Assembly: GCF_003573695.1 (NCBI RefSeq)
Contig: NC_039367.1
Location: 158,359,085 to 158,423,084, forward strand
Length of the DNA: 64,000 nt
Direction of reading: 5' to 3'
Origin: Papaver somniferum
Taxonomy: Eukaryota > Streptophyta > Magnoliopsida > Ranunculales > Papaveraceae
A model generated the notes under the pieces. The model searched no databases. It was not told where the DNA came from and was given only the letters and a program-made list of their open reading frames with translations. Position numbers and translations under genes: made by a program. Shown piece by piece: positions 45,369 through 57,937 of the stretch (position 1 is the stretch's first letter; each line of letters begins with the position of its first letter).

Positions 45369-46446
45369 TCTTAATTGCAAGGGAATTCTACACAATCACA
45401 AACAAGGCCGACTCGACTCCACCAAAACAAACCTAAAGATTTCTAGCAAACAAAAAGCATGATGGCTCCACTTAGATTGTTTCTAGACCAGCTTCTATCT
45501 TTCGAAAGGGAATTCTTTGCAATTTGAGCAAACCCCTCTGGAATCAATCTGAGTCAAAGTAAGTTGAATAGAGGCGAGGGAAGCTTAGTAGAGCTTTGAT
45601 ACCCAAGGCCTCACGGCTATCACAAGGCGGCGCAGTCACGCATTCAACTCACAGAAAACCATCATGAACTTTGGAGTGTGCTTAAAGAGCAACCAATATT
45701 TTTCGAACGAGTTTCCTATTAAGCTCGTTACCCTATCGGTCTCGTTCTATTCCAAGTTTTAAGCTTAGGTTCGCGTTAGGTTTCGTTTTCCTAAGGCGGG
45801 CAAGAAGGGAGCGGTGATGAAATCCGAACCCTTATCTTGTATTGGCCAGGCCTTGCCCTTTACTAGGAAAATAAAGACAGTCCGGTTCGTCCTCAAACAA
45901 TTATCACCTTAAGGCAGACAGTAACCCGCTAGCAGGAGATTCGCGGGTGTTTCGATTGGACTTACCTCCCGTACCAGACGGGCGATGAACCGTTGTCGTC
46001 GACTCGGGCCACGAATCCTATGCCGTGTGCGAACCCGAGGGGCCGAGACGATATAGTAATCGTCGTCCTTCCCTGCACACAGTTTATAAATTTTTTTTTT
46101 TTTTTTTAATAATAATACCCTTCCATAGGGTTAAAAAAAATTAAGTCCAATTGTTTAAAATCCAAAGTCCAAAATAAATAATAAAAAAAAAAATTATAGT
46201 TTTCCTCACACACTCTAAAAAAAAAATTAAAAATTAAAAATTAAATCCTAAAATTGTCCTTTTTTTTTCTTCTCTTTACGCTTTTCGCTTTAAGCTTTTT
46301 CCTCTCCAAGTCCTTAGTGCTCCACTTCGAACCTGTAAATCAAAGACAAAAAGACAAAGTAAAAAGGAACAAATAATAAAAAAAATAAAAATAAAATAAA
46401 CCTAAAAACTCTACCTAAGCACAAATCCGCGTCGGCGGCGCCAAAA
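45369..46446 (-). other. Element D unit 1 leader and primer site
   Basis: Primer site at 46427-46443. Donor GGGAG|GTAAG at 45965 and acceptor TTAAG ending at 45370 would remove 596 bases. The B1 acceptor TTGCAG reads TTGCAA here, so the next AG is used in the prediction. Stem CCCGT/ACGGG precedes the donor. Confidence 0.55.
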
Positions 46447-47805
46447 TGATAAAAGATTTTTGGTGGTTGTAGTAATGATGATAAGGGGTATCGTTCAAAC
46501 TTGTGAAGGTAACTTTTTTTTTTTAATAAAAATAAAGCAAATTAATTTTCAAAGAGTGATGTCAAGATTTAAAATGGACTAAGGCTCCGGATTCACTATT
46601 ACTTCAAGTTGATTGGTTACAAAAATATTTCATAATTATTATCTAGCTCTTTTTCCATTAAATCACTTCTTAATCTATAAGGTGTCCAAATATTAAATTA
46701 TAATCCTTAAGCATGATTTATCAAAGAATTAATTATAAGCATAAAACATCAAACTGATTCACAACTAATTAAGAAAACCATTTTTATCTCTTTTTTTATT
46801 GATCCAAGTGAATTAAATAAAATAAATAATTAAGAATTTATAAAAAGAATTTACCAATCAAACATGAGTGAATAGATCCTCCATTTCCTCAATCACCAAG
46901 AATTTAGCTGCTCATCATGTTGGAAAACCTCTCAAAATATTTCATTGATGCTCAAAAGTGTTTTACAATGAAGAGAAAGACAAGCAAATGATGTAAAACA
47001 GAATTTTGCGACCCACAGAAGGCGTCCAGAATCAACGACAAAGCTGAAGTGCTGTTGTCGTTGAAGAACTACGACCCACAAGTGACAGTCGATGTCACTG
47101 TTGATAAACGACGGCCTTGGAGAGTCTGTTATTCACGTTCTTCCTCCTCGCAGCAGCAGCAGCAGCAACAATCAATGGTATCTTCCTCGTTTCGGCTCTG
47201 AACTCTCTCCTATTTGTCTCTGGATTGTCTTAAATTGTTCGTATAATATCATGAGAGAATATATTCCCAAATATCTTCTCCCAGTCTTCACACAGCTTCC
47301 GTAATTAAAAATATCTCGGTCCCCTGTTTACTTCCAAACTCGAATTTCTGGCCCAAGTTTTTCAATCCAATTCATTGTACCAAGCATGTTAGGCTATATT
47401 AGGTCCATCCCAATCATTTCCAGCGATTGAATCTCGATCAAAGCCCACACAAGATCGAACCCTAAACTGCCAGTGAAGTGTGCATGGCATAAGATTTTCC
47501 CGCCATTTTTTGAATCGTGAAGAAAGGGTGTCCTCCCCCTAACCAGAAATGGGGTGCGAATAGCAGCTGCCTTGGGGGTGACCTGGGGGTGCCCCTTAGT
47601 AATTAGGTTACCCCTTATCCAAAAGCGAGAGTCCGAATAACACTTGTCCTCCGGGTGCCAAAATCAACTTTTCGAGCCGAATTTTCCAAAAATATTTATT
47701 TCCAAAAAATACCTACAAATACATAAAATAACAAAATTAGTACAAAATCGAGTGCCAACAATATATAGTATTGAGATCAAATTAGACACAAAAATGTGTC
47801 TATCA
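46447..47805 (-). repeat. Element D LTR 2 (shared middle LTR)
   Basis: 1359 bp. Near-identical to LTR 3 and, beyond the first ~58 bases, to LTR 1. Confidence 0.9.
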
Positions 47806-49096
47806 AATACCCCCAAACTTATTATTTGCTAGTCCTCGAGCAAAATTTATTCTTGAAAAGTGACCGAGTTAATCTCGGGTGGGTTTATCAGAGGTGTACC
47901 CACAAAAACCAATACACCAGACCCTAGCTATCTACGCAGAACCTTGGAAAGCACTAAAGAACCTCCTTGGTTGGCATACAATTATTGACTCTAAGAGGAA
48001 GAACCCTGATGCGAAATTCCAATTGCTGTACACGAGTTTGCACTCAAGCATACTAAAATTCATATAAGTGACAGAGCTCTACTAAGATAGTTTCACGATG
48101 GACATCATACTCGGAGTCAGACTAATCACATGAAAAGATTAAGAAGATGGAAAAAGAAAAATGTAGATGGTTGAAAAGTGAACGGTGTTTCCCATATCTG
48201 TCTGAAGGCCTCTGCCAAGGTGAACCTAACCTAAATGACTGAGATACCGGTCTGACTAATATTAACACACTGGCATATACAAGGGAACCAGTGGTCAATA
48301 ACTTAAATCTAGATCAACAAACTGGCAAATACAAGGGAACCAGCAGTTGACTACACATAACAATAACCATTTTTTTTTTTAACTTAACGACATGAATAGA
48401 TCTTTTGGATCCAAGCGCATGCTTCTTGTCAGCAGATTACACGATAGTTCCCACGGGTCCTGCATTCCACGCTTGCTTAGGCGACGGAAACAGGGAGAAC
48501 ACACGCATATTGCTATCCAAGTGTTAATACTTATTCCGATTGGTCTAACTGGTCCGGTCTTTTTTCTTTTTTTTTTTTGGAAAAGGTAACTCAGTCACTC
48601 TATTTCACCCTAGCAAAGGTAACAACTTGAATCGTGTGCCCCACCAAATCACTTGAAACAAAAGAAAACTAAAAATAGAAAGTGAAAAGGACTCGACAAG
48701 ATATGGCGAAACTATCATGTTATTTCTAACACCTGAGCTCTGTGCTTTTATGAATAGACTCTATAGATGTTTCCATCTAGTCAGATTAGTTCCTCAACTC
48801 CTAAAACAAAAATGTTTCCATCCACTTAGATTGGTTAGTGCTATCCTAAATACGCATAAATTCTAGGCTCTGGAGTTTATTTATTGCAACTAAAAAGTTT
48901 CTCCCATACCCCCAAACTTAAATCTAACATTGTCCTCAATGTTCTAAAGATGAAACTAAAAGCATGAACAAGGAGAAACTGTTACCACTTGAAGCAAAAG
49001 AGATAAGGAAGGATATTACCGTGTCGCAAGAATATTGGGTTACCTCCCAAGAAGTGCTAAGTTTAAAGTCTTCAGCCAGACTTAGGAAAGGATTAG
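47806..49096 (-). other. Element D unit 2 3' region
   Basis: Polypurine tracts (reverse) at 47807-47820 and 48906-48919. Collinear with 42375-43661 with only scattered substitutions and T-run length changes. Confidence 0.7.
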
Positions 49097-50782
49097 TCAA
49101 CTCGAACCATAAAGTAACAGTCGAAATAACTGTGGGTCTTCAAAACCAAATAGAGCTGACCAAAGGAAACTGCAGTGAACCAAGAAAATGGACAAGAATA
49201 GCATGCCCTTACTAGTTTCCTGAAAACTATCGCTAATTGCGGTTCAGGTTCAGGTTCTATGAAAGGGTCTAAATAAAATTTTCATTGGCTGCGTTTCTTC
49301 TAGATGGGATCCGAATCACTAGGTCTAGAGTCTGTAAAAACTCAAATACGAACTTAGAATCAGAAGTAATAACCTAAATAATGCGGATCCTCTAAGTCAA
49401 TCAGATATGACTTACATAGTTGACCACAGTGAGAGTAGTGGTCATTCTTAGGAAAATGTGTCGATTCCATTAACCTAAAGTACTTAGGCTTAGTCTCAGA
49501 ACTTAATATTCGACTCATTTGAAACGTTCCCACAGTTGGAAGAAAACTATTTGGTGGGAAAACAAAGTCAATCTGGGTATCATAGCCTGGGAAACCACAT
49601 CAACCAGAGGATGGGTTTCTAATAACTGAACTCCTTCATGGACATCATTAGGCTCGGGAAAACGAGTATGAAGGTAATCTTGTAAAATGGTCGAGGCACA
49701 AATCAAGTCCTAAGTGTGGGGACTTTCTGAGAGTTAAAGGTAAGGCACTAGGAAGTGATAATCACCCCCAAACTTAGAGTTTTCAGTGTCTCTAGATAGA
49801 CCTCTAATTATTTCTTGAATTTCCGTATCTTCAGAGTCCTTAAAATATTCAAGAGATTCTTCTAAGTTATTATCAGGTAGTGCATCTTTACTCATCTCTA
49901 CGGGTATATCTTCTTCATCTAAACTATTGTTTCTAAGTCGCTAGACTCTAAAACAGCATTTTCGGAATAAACCCGTTCCTCTAAACCACTATCGGCTTCG
50001 TAATCAAAAGGAAAAAACATCGTCTAAAACGGTGGTATCCCTAATCAAATCCTCGTCCTTTTGAATAGGTGAATAATCATAAAAATTATTTGGATTTGAA
50101 CTAGAAAAAATATCATTATAAAGCTCAATTGGATTAATAGATTCCTGATCACTATGCCTACATATTTCAGATTCTTCATTACTACTATCCTCATCATCAT
50201 AATAGTACAAAGATGATTGAACCTTATCTAAATAAGTAGTGTCTTTTATTCTAACCTCGTCCTCTAGATTGGGAAATATTCACTATTGATATCAAGGGTA
50301 GAATTGGAAACACTATTTTGGAAATTTAGATTATTTCGAGCAGCATTAGCTAACTGTTCATTTTCTGCCTAAACGTGCTTGAATTTCACTGAGCGTAACA
50401 CTTATACTTCACAAGTCTCATTGAATATCTTAGACCGTTGTGTACTCTCTTCTCTTGAACTAACTGCACGTTCATACTCCCTTCGAATTTGTTGGTAGGT
50501 TTCTTCTAGAGATTGAACAGGTTTAGAAATGTCATAATCAGGACTAGTTTTTAAGTAATTTTCCAAAAACGCATGACTAGTACTATAATATTCCTGATTT
50601 TCTTGCTCGTAAGACCAATTCGTGTGTGGATAGTAATTGGGCTCACTATGGTATGAACCATAACCTTGAAAAGGTTGGCGTTCCCAACTACTATTCCCAC
50701 CATGGTCATAAAACTGATGATGTCCATATTCAAATTCAGGTCGATACTCATTGTATTGGCTTCTATCATACCAGTTCGACAT
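49097..50782 (-). pseudogene. SNWY protein, element D second copy with many small deletions
   Basis: Collinear with 43662-45368 and nearly identical in sequence, but the frame is broken by a dozen or more deletions of 1-4 bases. Examples on the plus strand: TCTTAGAG to TCTAGAG near 49324, ATAATTGCGG to ATAATGCGG near 49380, CAAATATCAAG to CAAATCAAG near 49702, GCCTCTAAACG to GCCTAAACG near 50370, ATACATTCAC to ATACTTCAC near 50407. I saw no insertions. The first ~125 codons (to 50409) remain open. The flanking 3' region, leader and LTR are not affected in the same way. Confidence 0.85.
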
Positions 50783-51838
50783 TCTTAATTGCAAGGGAAT
50801 TCTACACAATCACAAACAAGGCCGACTCGACTCCACCAAAACAAACCTAAAGATTTCTAGCAAACAAAAAGCATGATGGCTCCACTTAGATTGTTTCTAG
50901 ACCAGCTTCTATATTTCGAAAGGGAATTCGTTGCAATTTGAGCAAACCCCTCTGGAATCAATCTGAGTCAAAGTAAGTTGAATAGAGGCGAGGGAAGCTT
51001 AGTAGAGCTTTGATACCCAAGGCCTCACGGCTATCACAAGGCGGCGCATTCACGCATTCAACTCACAGAAAACCATCATGAACTTTGGAGTGTGCTTAAA
51101 GAGCAACCAATATTTTTCGAACGAGTTTCCTATTAAGCTCGTTACCCTATCGGTCTCGTTCTATTCCAAATTTTAAGCTTAGGTTCGCGTTAGGTTTCGT
51201 TTTCCTAAGGCGGGCAAGAAGGGAGCGGTGATGAAATCCGAACCCTTATCTTGTATTGGCCAGGCCTTGCCCTTTACTAGGAAAATAAAGACAGTCCGGT
51301 TCGTCCTCAAACAATTATCACCTTAAGGCAGACAGTAACCCGCTTGCAGGAGATTCGCGGGTGTTTCGATTGGACTTACCTCCCGTACCAGACGGGCGAT
51401 GAACCGTTGTCGTCGACTCGGGCCACGAATCCTATGCCGTGTGCGAACCCGAGGGGCCGAGACGATATAGTAATCGTCGTCCTTCCCTGCACACAGTTTA
51501 TAAAATTTTTTTAATAATAATACCCTTCCATAGGGTTAAAAAAAATTAAGTCCAATTGTTTAAAGTCCAAAGTCCAAAATAAATAATAAAAAAAAAAATT
51601 ATAGTTTTCCTCACACACTCTAAAAAAAAAATTAAAAATTAAATCCTAAAATTGTCCTTTTTTTTTCTTCTCTTTTCGCTTTTCGCTTTAAGCTTTTTCC
51701 TCTCCAAGTCCTTAGTGCTCCACTTCGAACCTGTAAATCAAAGACAAAAAGACAAATTAAAAAGGAACAAATAATAAAAAAAATAAAATAAACCTAAAAA
51801 CTCTACCTAAGCACAAATCCGCGTCGGCGGCGCCAAAA
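50783..51838 (-). other. Element D unit 2 leader and primer site
   Basis: Primer site at 51819-51834. Predicted intron 50784-51379 (596 bases), same signals as unit 1. Confidence 0.55.
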
Positions 51839-53191
51839 TGATAAAAGATTTTTGGTGGTTGTAGTAATGATGATAAGGGGTATCGTTCAAACTTGTGAAG
51901 GTAACTTTTTTTTTTTAATAAAAATAAAGCAAATTAATTTTCAAAGAGTGATGTCAAGATTTAAAATGGACTAAGGCTCCGGATTCACTATTACTTCAAG
52001 TTGATTGGTTACAAAAATATTTCATAATTATTATCTAGCTCTTTTTCCATTAAATCACTTCTTAATCTATAAGGTGTCCAAATATTAAATTATAATCCTT
52101 AAGCATGATTTATCAAAGAATTAATTCTAAGCATAAAACATCAAACTGATTCACAACTAATTAAGAAAACCATCTTTATCTCTTTTTTTATTGATCCAAG
52201 TGAATTAAATAAAATAAATAATTAAGAATTTATAAAAAGAATTTACCAATCAAACATGAGTGAATAGATCCTCCATTTCCTCAATCACCAAGAATTTAGC
52301 TGCTCATCATGTTGGAAAACCTCTCAAAATATTTCATTGATGCTCAAAAGTGTTTTACAATGAAGAGAAAGACAAGCAAATGATGTAAAACAGAATTTTG
52401 CGACCCACAGAAGGCGTCCAGAATCAACGACAAAGCTGAAGTGCTGTTGTCGTTGAAGAACTACGACCCACAAGTGACAGTCGATGTCACTGTTGATAAA
52501 CGACGGCCTTGGAGAGTCTGTTCTTCACGTTCTTCCTCCTCGCAGCAGCAGCAACAATCAATGGTATCTTCCTCGTTTCGGCTCTGAACTCTCTCCTATT
52601 TGTCTCTGGATTGTCTTAAATTGTTCGTATAATATCATGAGAGAATATATTCCCAAATATCTTCTCCCAATCTTCACACAGCTTCCGTAATTAAAAATAT
52701 CTCGGTCCCCTGTTTACTTCCAAACTCGAATTTCTGGCCCAAGTTTTTCAATCCAATTCATTGTACCAAGCCTGTTAGGCTATATTAGGTCCATCCCAAT
52801 CATTTCCAGCGATTGAATCTCGCTCAAAGCCCACACAAGATCGAACCCTAAACTGCCAGTGAAGTGTGCATGGCATAAGATTTTCCCGCCATTTTTTGAA
52901 TCGTGAAGAAAGGGTGTCCTCCCCCTAACCAGAACTGGGGTGCGAATAGCAGCTGCCTTGGTGGTGACCTGGGGGTGCCCCTTAGTAATTAGGTTACCCC
53001 TTATCGAAAAGCGAGAGTCCGAATAACACTTGTCCTCCGGGTGCCAAAATCAACTTTTCGAGCCGAATTTTCCAAAAAAATTTATTTCCAAAAAATACCT
53101 ACAAATACATAAAATAACAAAATTAGTACAAAATCGAGTGCCAACAATATATAGTATTGAGATCAAATTAGACACAAAAATGTGTCTATCA
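51839..53191 (-). repeat. Element D LTR 3 (5' LTR)
   Basis: 1353 bp. Outer 5' LTR of the array. Slightly shorter than LTR 2, partly through fewer CAG units near 52542. Confidence 0.9.
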
Positions 53192-53891
53192 CTCTTGTTG
53201 TTCTCTTGGGAATGACATCCAATGCGGGAGAGTTCTTTTGAACTTGCGCTTAATTTCCATATTTTTATGGGGAATGCGGATGTGGAATATTTGAGGAGTT
53301 ATATTGTACCTTTATAAACTCCGTGATGAATGCATTTAGCTTCGGCTTTATGATTGCATCTAAACAAGTTGGTATGTACTTTTCTTTGGTCTTGAAGTGT
53401 CTCCATGAAAATTTTCATTAGGATCCCGTTTTCGTACCTTTGCCAATTTTATTGACAAAAAGGGGGAGAATTAATATGTAGTTCACACTGCAAATACATA
53501 TGGTTTTCGGATCATCATGTAAGGGGGAGTGGTTTTCATGTTGAGACGAAGTATTGACTAAGGGGGAGTGATACATATCACCATAGTATTGTTGTCGAAG
53601 TTTTGATATGAGAACTTCGATGTTGTGTAATAATACTATGACATTGTATAACAATGATCGAGAGTTTTGGTTTTCTCATTGTTATGGCTACAGAACTACA
53701 ACAACTATGATGCTGAACTTACAACCTTTGGAATCATGGGAGTACTTGGAAAAGACGAAGTTTTCGAGTAACGTTGAAGCGCCAAGGAGATCAAGCATGT
53801 GGATTTGTGGACGAGAAGCTACAAAGTTTTATTTATTTTGTAATCCATATGTATTGATAGTTTTGTCACTAAAATTAACAAAGGGGGAGAT
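53192..53891 (+). other. Element C internal 3' end with repeated polypurine motifs
   Basis: C resumes after D. AGGGGGAG occurs about 53461, 53523, 53563 and 53882. The last, in AAAGGGGGAGA, directly abuts the 3' LTR and is the likely plus-strand primer. Repeated polypurine motifs after pol are a known habit of SIRE elements. Small frames here (for example 53608-53955) run into the LTR and show no domain. Confidence 0.6.
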
Positions 53892-56372
53892 TGTTAGAGC
53901 ACTGCTCGGTCGAACTCGCATGCGTTGCTATATCAAGCATGTTTGTCAATATTAGTGATCAAAACTATATGTCTTGATTTCTATTATACTTATGACTAAG
54001 TCTCGGTCTAGGATAGTTAGGAATAGTTGAGCTCCAGACTCCATGGCGATTATCTTGCAAAGACGAAGAACTACTCAAGGAACCGGTGGAACTTCATCCG
54101 ACTAAAAGGTATGTGGATACTTGAACTCATCTTGTCACTTAAAAGTCTATCTACTCTATCTCCTACTCTTGAGACAACATTCGTATAAGTATGATAGTTT
54201 TCATATATACACACTATCTATTTCGAGCCGAGTTCACTCTCATATCTTTGTCTCGAAATACTTGTTGGTATGATTTTGCTTTAACCATCTTCATCTTTAC
54301 CCGTAGAGAAAGTCATGATGACGCTTCAATCTTGAAAATAGCTTTGATGACGATAGTCGATTCTTTATGTCTAACGACTGTTATAACATTATAGAAGAAT
54401 GTTTCAATGATTGAAATGTAGAGTTGAGAATATGTAACCATCCATGGATGTAAGCATTTAGTGTGTTCGCACATTTTTGTATAAATCCATGTGCCGGAAA
54501 CCAAGTGCGTACATATGTGTGCATGCGGTATTGGTTAAGGAGACAGGTTAGGTATGCATACCCGTATGCATACTGGCGGAAGTTCACGTCCGTGAAATTC
54601 TGTTGGGTTTGAAGTTTACGAACTCAAAAACCAGTCACCTTAGGTACGTGTACCTTTACGCGTACTGGCAGAACTTTTTCACCCGAAAAAGTCTGCTGAG
54701 TTTGGAAACTAACCAACTCAAAATCCGGTAGCTAAGGTACGCATACCCGTAAAACGTACCCAAGCTGGTTATTTCTCAAATCGGTAGTTGATGGACTTAA
54801 AAAAATAAATTATAAGGAATGCAATCTTTGTGAAACCGTGGGTATATTGTTAATGAATTGATTCAAATGAATCAAACCCATTTTATTTCAATTGTGTCTA
54901 TGTATAAAGACCTAAGCAATTGAACAACTATTGAACTAGTTCTTATGAGTCATTTGAACTAGTTATGAGAAAGATGAATACAGTTGATAGAAAGCACTCA
55001 TATGGCTAAGCATTGGTCAACCATTTGTGAACCAACCAATGTACCCGTTTAGGTACGGTTACTCAAACCTAAATGAATACTTTTCATTTGTGTGTGTGAC
55101 AAGCTAAGTTTCGATCTAACGGTTGAAAGATATTAGCTTGGATAAATCAGGTTTTTCATCTAACGATGAATATTGAATGCTTTGTTACCAAGGTAACTTG
55201 GATTGCAAACCCTGATTTGAAAACTATATAAGGAGACGTCTAGCAACTGTGCAAAACTAATCCCCACACCTCTTGTGTGATACTAGTTGGTTTGCTAGAG
55301 TCGATTCTCCTTTAATCGTAGGTTTCTTCTCGGGACCCTGTCGATTAATGACTGGAAGACTTCATTGGGATTGTGAAGCTAGACAAACTACTTCTCTTGT
55401 AGTTGAGCGATCTGATCTTGCCATTTTCTATCGTACGAGTTCAATTGGAATAATTGACTTGATATTATATCTCTGATAGGGCAAGATAAAAAGAAATCAC
55501 AAACATCTTCGTCTCATCATTTGTTATTCCGCAATATATAGTTTCGCTACCGTACGATTTAGATTATTGTGAGGTGATTCATAATACTAGGATGTTCTTC
55601 GGAAATGTAATTCCGGTTTATCAATTGGTCTTTTTCAACTTGATTTTTATCAAAAGACAGAACAAACCTTTTAGGTTTATCTGTGGGAGACAGATTTATC
55701 TATCTTTGTAGATTTTTCTGTGTGATACATATTTGTTTATTAAAGTCTTCGACTTTAGGTCGTAGCAACTCTTGGTTGTGGGTGAGATCATCTAAGGGAA
55801 TCAAGTGCGTAGTATCCTGCTGGGATCAGAGACGTAAGGAGCGCAACTGTACCTTGAATCAGTGTGAGATTGATTAGGGTTCAACTACAGTCCAGACCGA
55901 AGTTAGTTTTTAGTAGGCTAGTGTCTGTAGCTGCTTAATACAGTGTGGTGTTCAATCTGGACTAGGTCCCGGGGTTTTTCTGCATTTGCGGTTTCCTCGT
56001 TAACAAAACTTCTGGTGTCCGTGTTATTTCTATTCCGCATTATATTTTTGTTATATAATTGAAATATCACAGGTTGTGCGTTGTATCGATCAATAGAGAA
56101 ATCCAACCTTTGGTTGTCGATTGTAAATTAATTGATCCTTGGACATTGGTCTTTGGTACCATCCAAATTTATCTCTCTTGTATTTAATCGAGACTCGCAG
56201 ATTGCTTGAGTAAGATTTGAATCAAGAGATAGAGATGTAACAACTCTTTGATATACTTTTATATTGATTGAGTCTAACTGTCTAGTTGATTCTCTAGAAA
56301 GTATATTCGAGTTAGTCCATACATATTGCTAATCGAAATATTGGGTGAGGTTGTTAGACCCCCGCATTTTCA
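53892..56372 (+). repeat. Element C 3' LTR (intact)
   Basis: 2481 bp, TGTTAGAGC...GCATTTTCA. Palindromes at 54552-54573, 54644-54665 and, decayed, from 54737. TATA box at 55225-55233. It is the template that allowed the four 5' LTR pieces to be ordered. Confidence 0.9.
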
Positions 56373-56399
56373 GGTCCTATTTGAACATCTAACTCCTCA

Positions 56400-57937
56400 A
56401 GAAGATTCAAAACCGCTGCTGTCCCCAGTACAACACCAATTATCACCAAAGGAACTCTTATTTCAGTTGAGCAAGATGATTTATCTAACCTCAATTGGAA
56501 AATTAATCCTAGAGCTGATTTGAGAAAACGAACTAGAGAAAACTCCATCTTAGCTAGTCTAGTGGTGATTCCAGAAGAACAGGATAATTTTAAACCTCAT
56601 TATGCCCAATTTTTTCCTCCTATCACCAAATTGGGGGAACTACCTGCTATCAACCTATCCAGCTGTTCTCTCAATACCCAACCTTTGATTGATTCTTATG
56701 GGAGATACAATGTACCTGCTGATACTTCTCCAAACAACAAAGGTGTCCGCAATAATTCTCATCTCAATGCTACTACTTCTAGTCTCGATTCCACCCAAAA
56801 TTCTTCTCAGAGTAGTGGTGATACCATTGCTTCTCTTGGTGGTAGATCTGACTCCACCACTCAGGTAAATTCAACTCCCTCACCACCTTTAATTGACAAT
56901 TCCAGTAATTTTAGAAACCAATTCCCTGTCAATAATATCAATTTGATTGCTTGGAACATTAGAGATCTTGGGAAAAAATCTGCTAATAAGGAGCTTAGCT
57001 TACTATGTAGAAATGTTAACCCTGATATCATCTTTCTCTCTGAGACAAAAATGAACAAATATTTGGCGGCTAGGAAGCTAAAAAATATGGGATTCCCTTG
57101 CACTTTTAATTTTTCTTGTGTTGGTAGAAGTGGTGGTCTTGTTCTGGCTTGGAAAAAGGAAATACAACTCAACATTGTTTCATCCAGTATGAGGGGCATC
57201 TGTGTTACATCTTCTGACATCATTCATTATAAAACTTGTCATATCCATTTCATGTATAGTGAACCCAATAGTAGTTTGAGACAAGCTTTCTGGGAACAAC
57301 AATCTAGAAATATAATGCTCCCTTAGATGAACCAGTTTTCTTTATAGGTGACTTTAATGCTCTCTTGGAGACTGAAGATAAAAACGGTGGGCTAGAGGTT
57401 GATGATTCTGATTTCTTAAATATTAGAAATTTCTGTTCCGTTTTCAACTTGCATGATCCTGGTTTTTCTGGTCCTAGACTTACTTGGTCTAATATGCAAC
57501 AAGGTCCTGATTTAATTCTTGAAATATTAGATAGATGTTTCTTAAATCAAATTGTTGAAGACCTTTTCCCTAAACTGTGTATTAATAATCTACCTAGAGA
57601 CTCTTCTGATCACTACCCCATGCATATTGGTTTCAATTATGAGGAAATTTGCATTCCTAGAACTTTTCAATTTATGGCTATGTGGATTGAAGACCCTACT
57701 TGTAGAGATATCATTGCTCACTATTGGTGTGTGAATGTTGTAGGCTCTCCTGCCAATAAATTAAAAGCTAATCTTTTAAATACTAAAAGAGGTCTTAGGG
57801 ACTGGAATAAATATTCTTTTGGTAATATTCAAAACAATATATCTGCCATTAGAAAGGAATTGGATGAGATTCAGGTTTCTAATCCTAATGATACTAGTAC
57901 TACCTCTAGACTCAAAGCTAGATTGGAATACCTTTAA
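56400..57937 (+). pseudogene. LINE-B ORF2 endonuclease
   Basis: Ser/Thr/Asn-rich linker to about 56930, then endonuclease: LIAWNIRDLGKKSANKEL, PDIIFLSETKMNK, GRSGGLVLAWKKEI, HIHFMYSEPN. After a stop and frameshift near 57325 it continues with FFIGDFNALLETEDKNGG, LTWSNMQQGPD, LDRCFLNQ and SSDHYPMHIGF, and then the helical stretch before RT. AWN, SET, GDFN and SDH are the expected catalytic-region motifs of the LINE nicking enzyme. The single break between the halves and upstream stops mean no intact product. Confidence 0.85.

Larger units (their letters stand above)
41013..53191 (-). mobile_element. Element D: three-LTR tandem non-autonomous Athila-like element
   Basis: LTRs at 41013-42374, 46447-47805 and 51839-53191 alternate with two complete internal units, each with 3' region, SNWY-type ORF, leader and primer site, all on the minus strand. 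One exact TSD, CTCTT, flanks the whole array (41008-41012 and 53192-53196), so it behaves as a single insertion. LTR ends (TGATAGACAC...ATCA on the minus strand), primer site TGGCGCCGCCGACGCGG, leader intron signals and polypurine tracts match A and B1. There is no gag-pol. LTR copies are nearly identical, so the insertion or amplification is young. Confidence 0.9.
11986..56372 (+). mobile_element. Element C: SIRE/Maximus-like Copia derivative without pol, host of four nested insertions
   Basis: The 3' LTR is intact at 53892-56372 (TGTTAG...TTTTCA, 2481 bp). The 5' LTR starts at 11986 and ends at 38110 but is split into four pieces by insertions B1, A and CACTA. The 5-bp TSD GGTCC lies at 11981-11985 and 56373-56377. 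The primer site ATTGGTATCAGAGCAGG follows the 5' LTR, and AAAGGGGGAGA precedes the 3' LTR. These features, the long LTRs and repeated AGGGGGAG motifs fit the SIRE lineage. After removing nested DNA the internal region is only about 3.6 kb, with gag-like remnants and no RT or integrase, so it is a non-autonomous LARD-like copy. Confidence 0.85.

Noticed and set aside
56354..57223. Minus-strand frames of 64 and 120 codons
   Set aside because: Antisense shadows of the LINE-B endonuclease.
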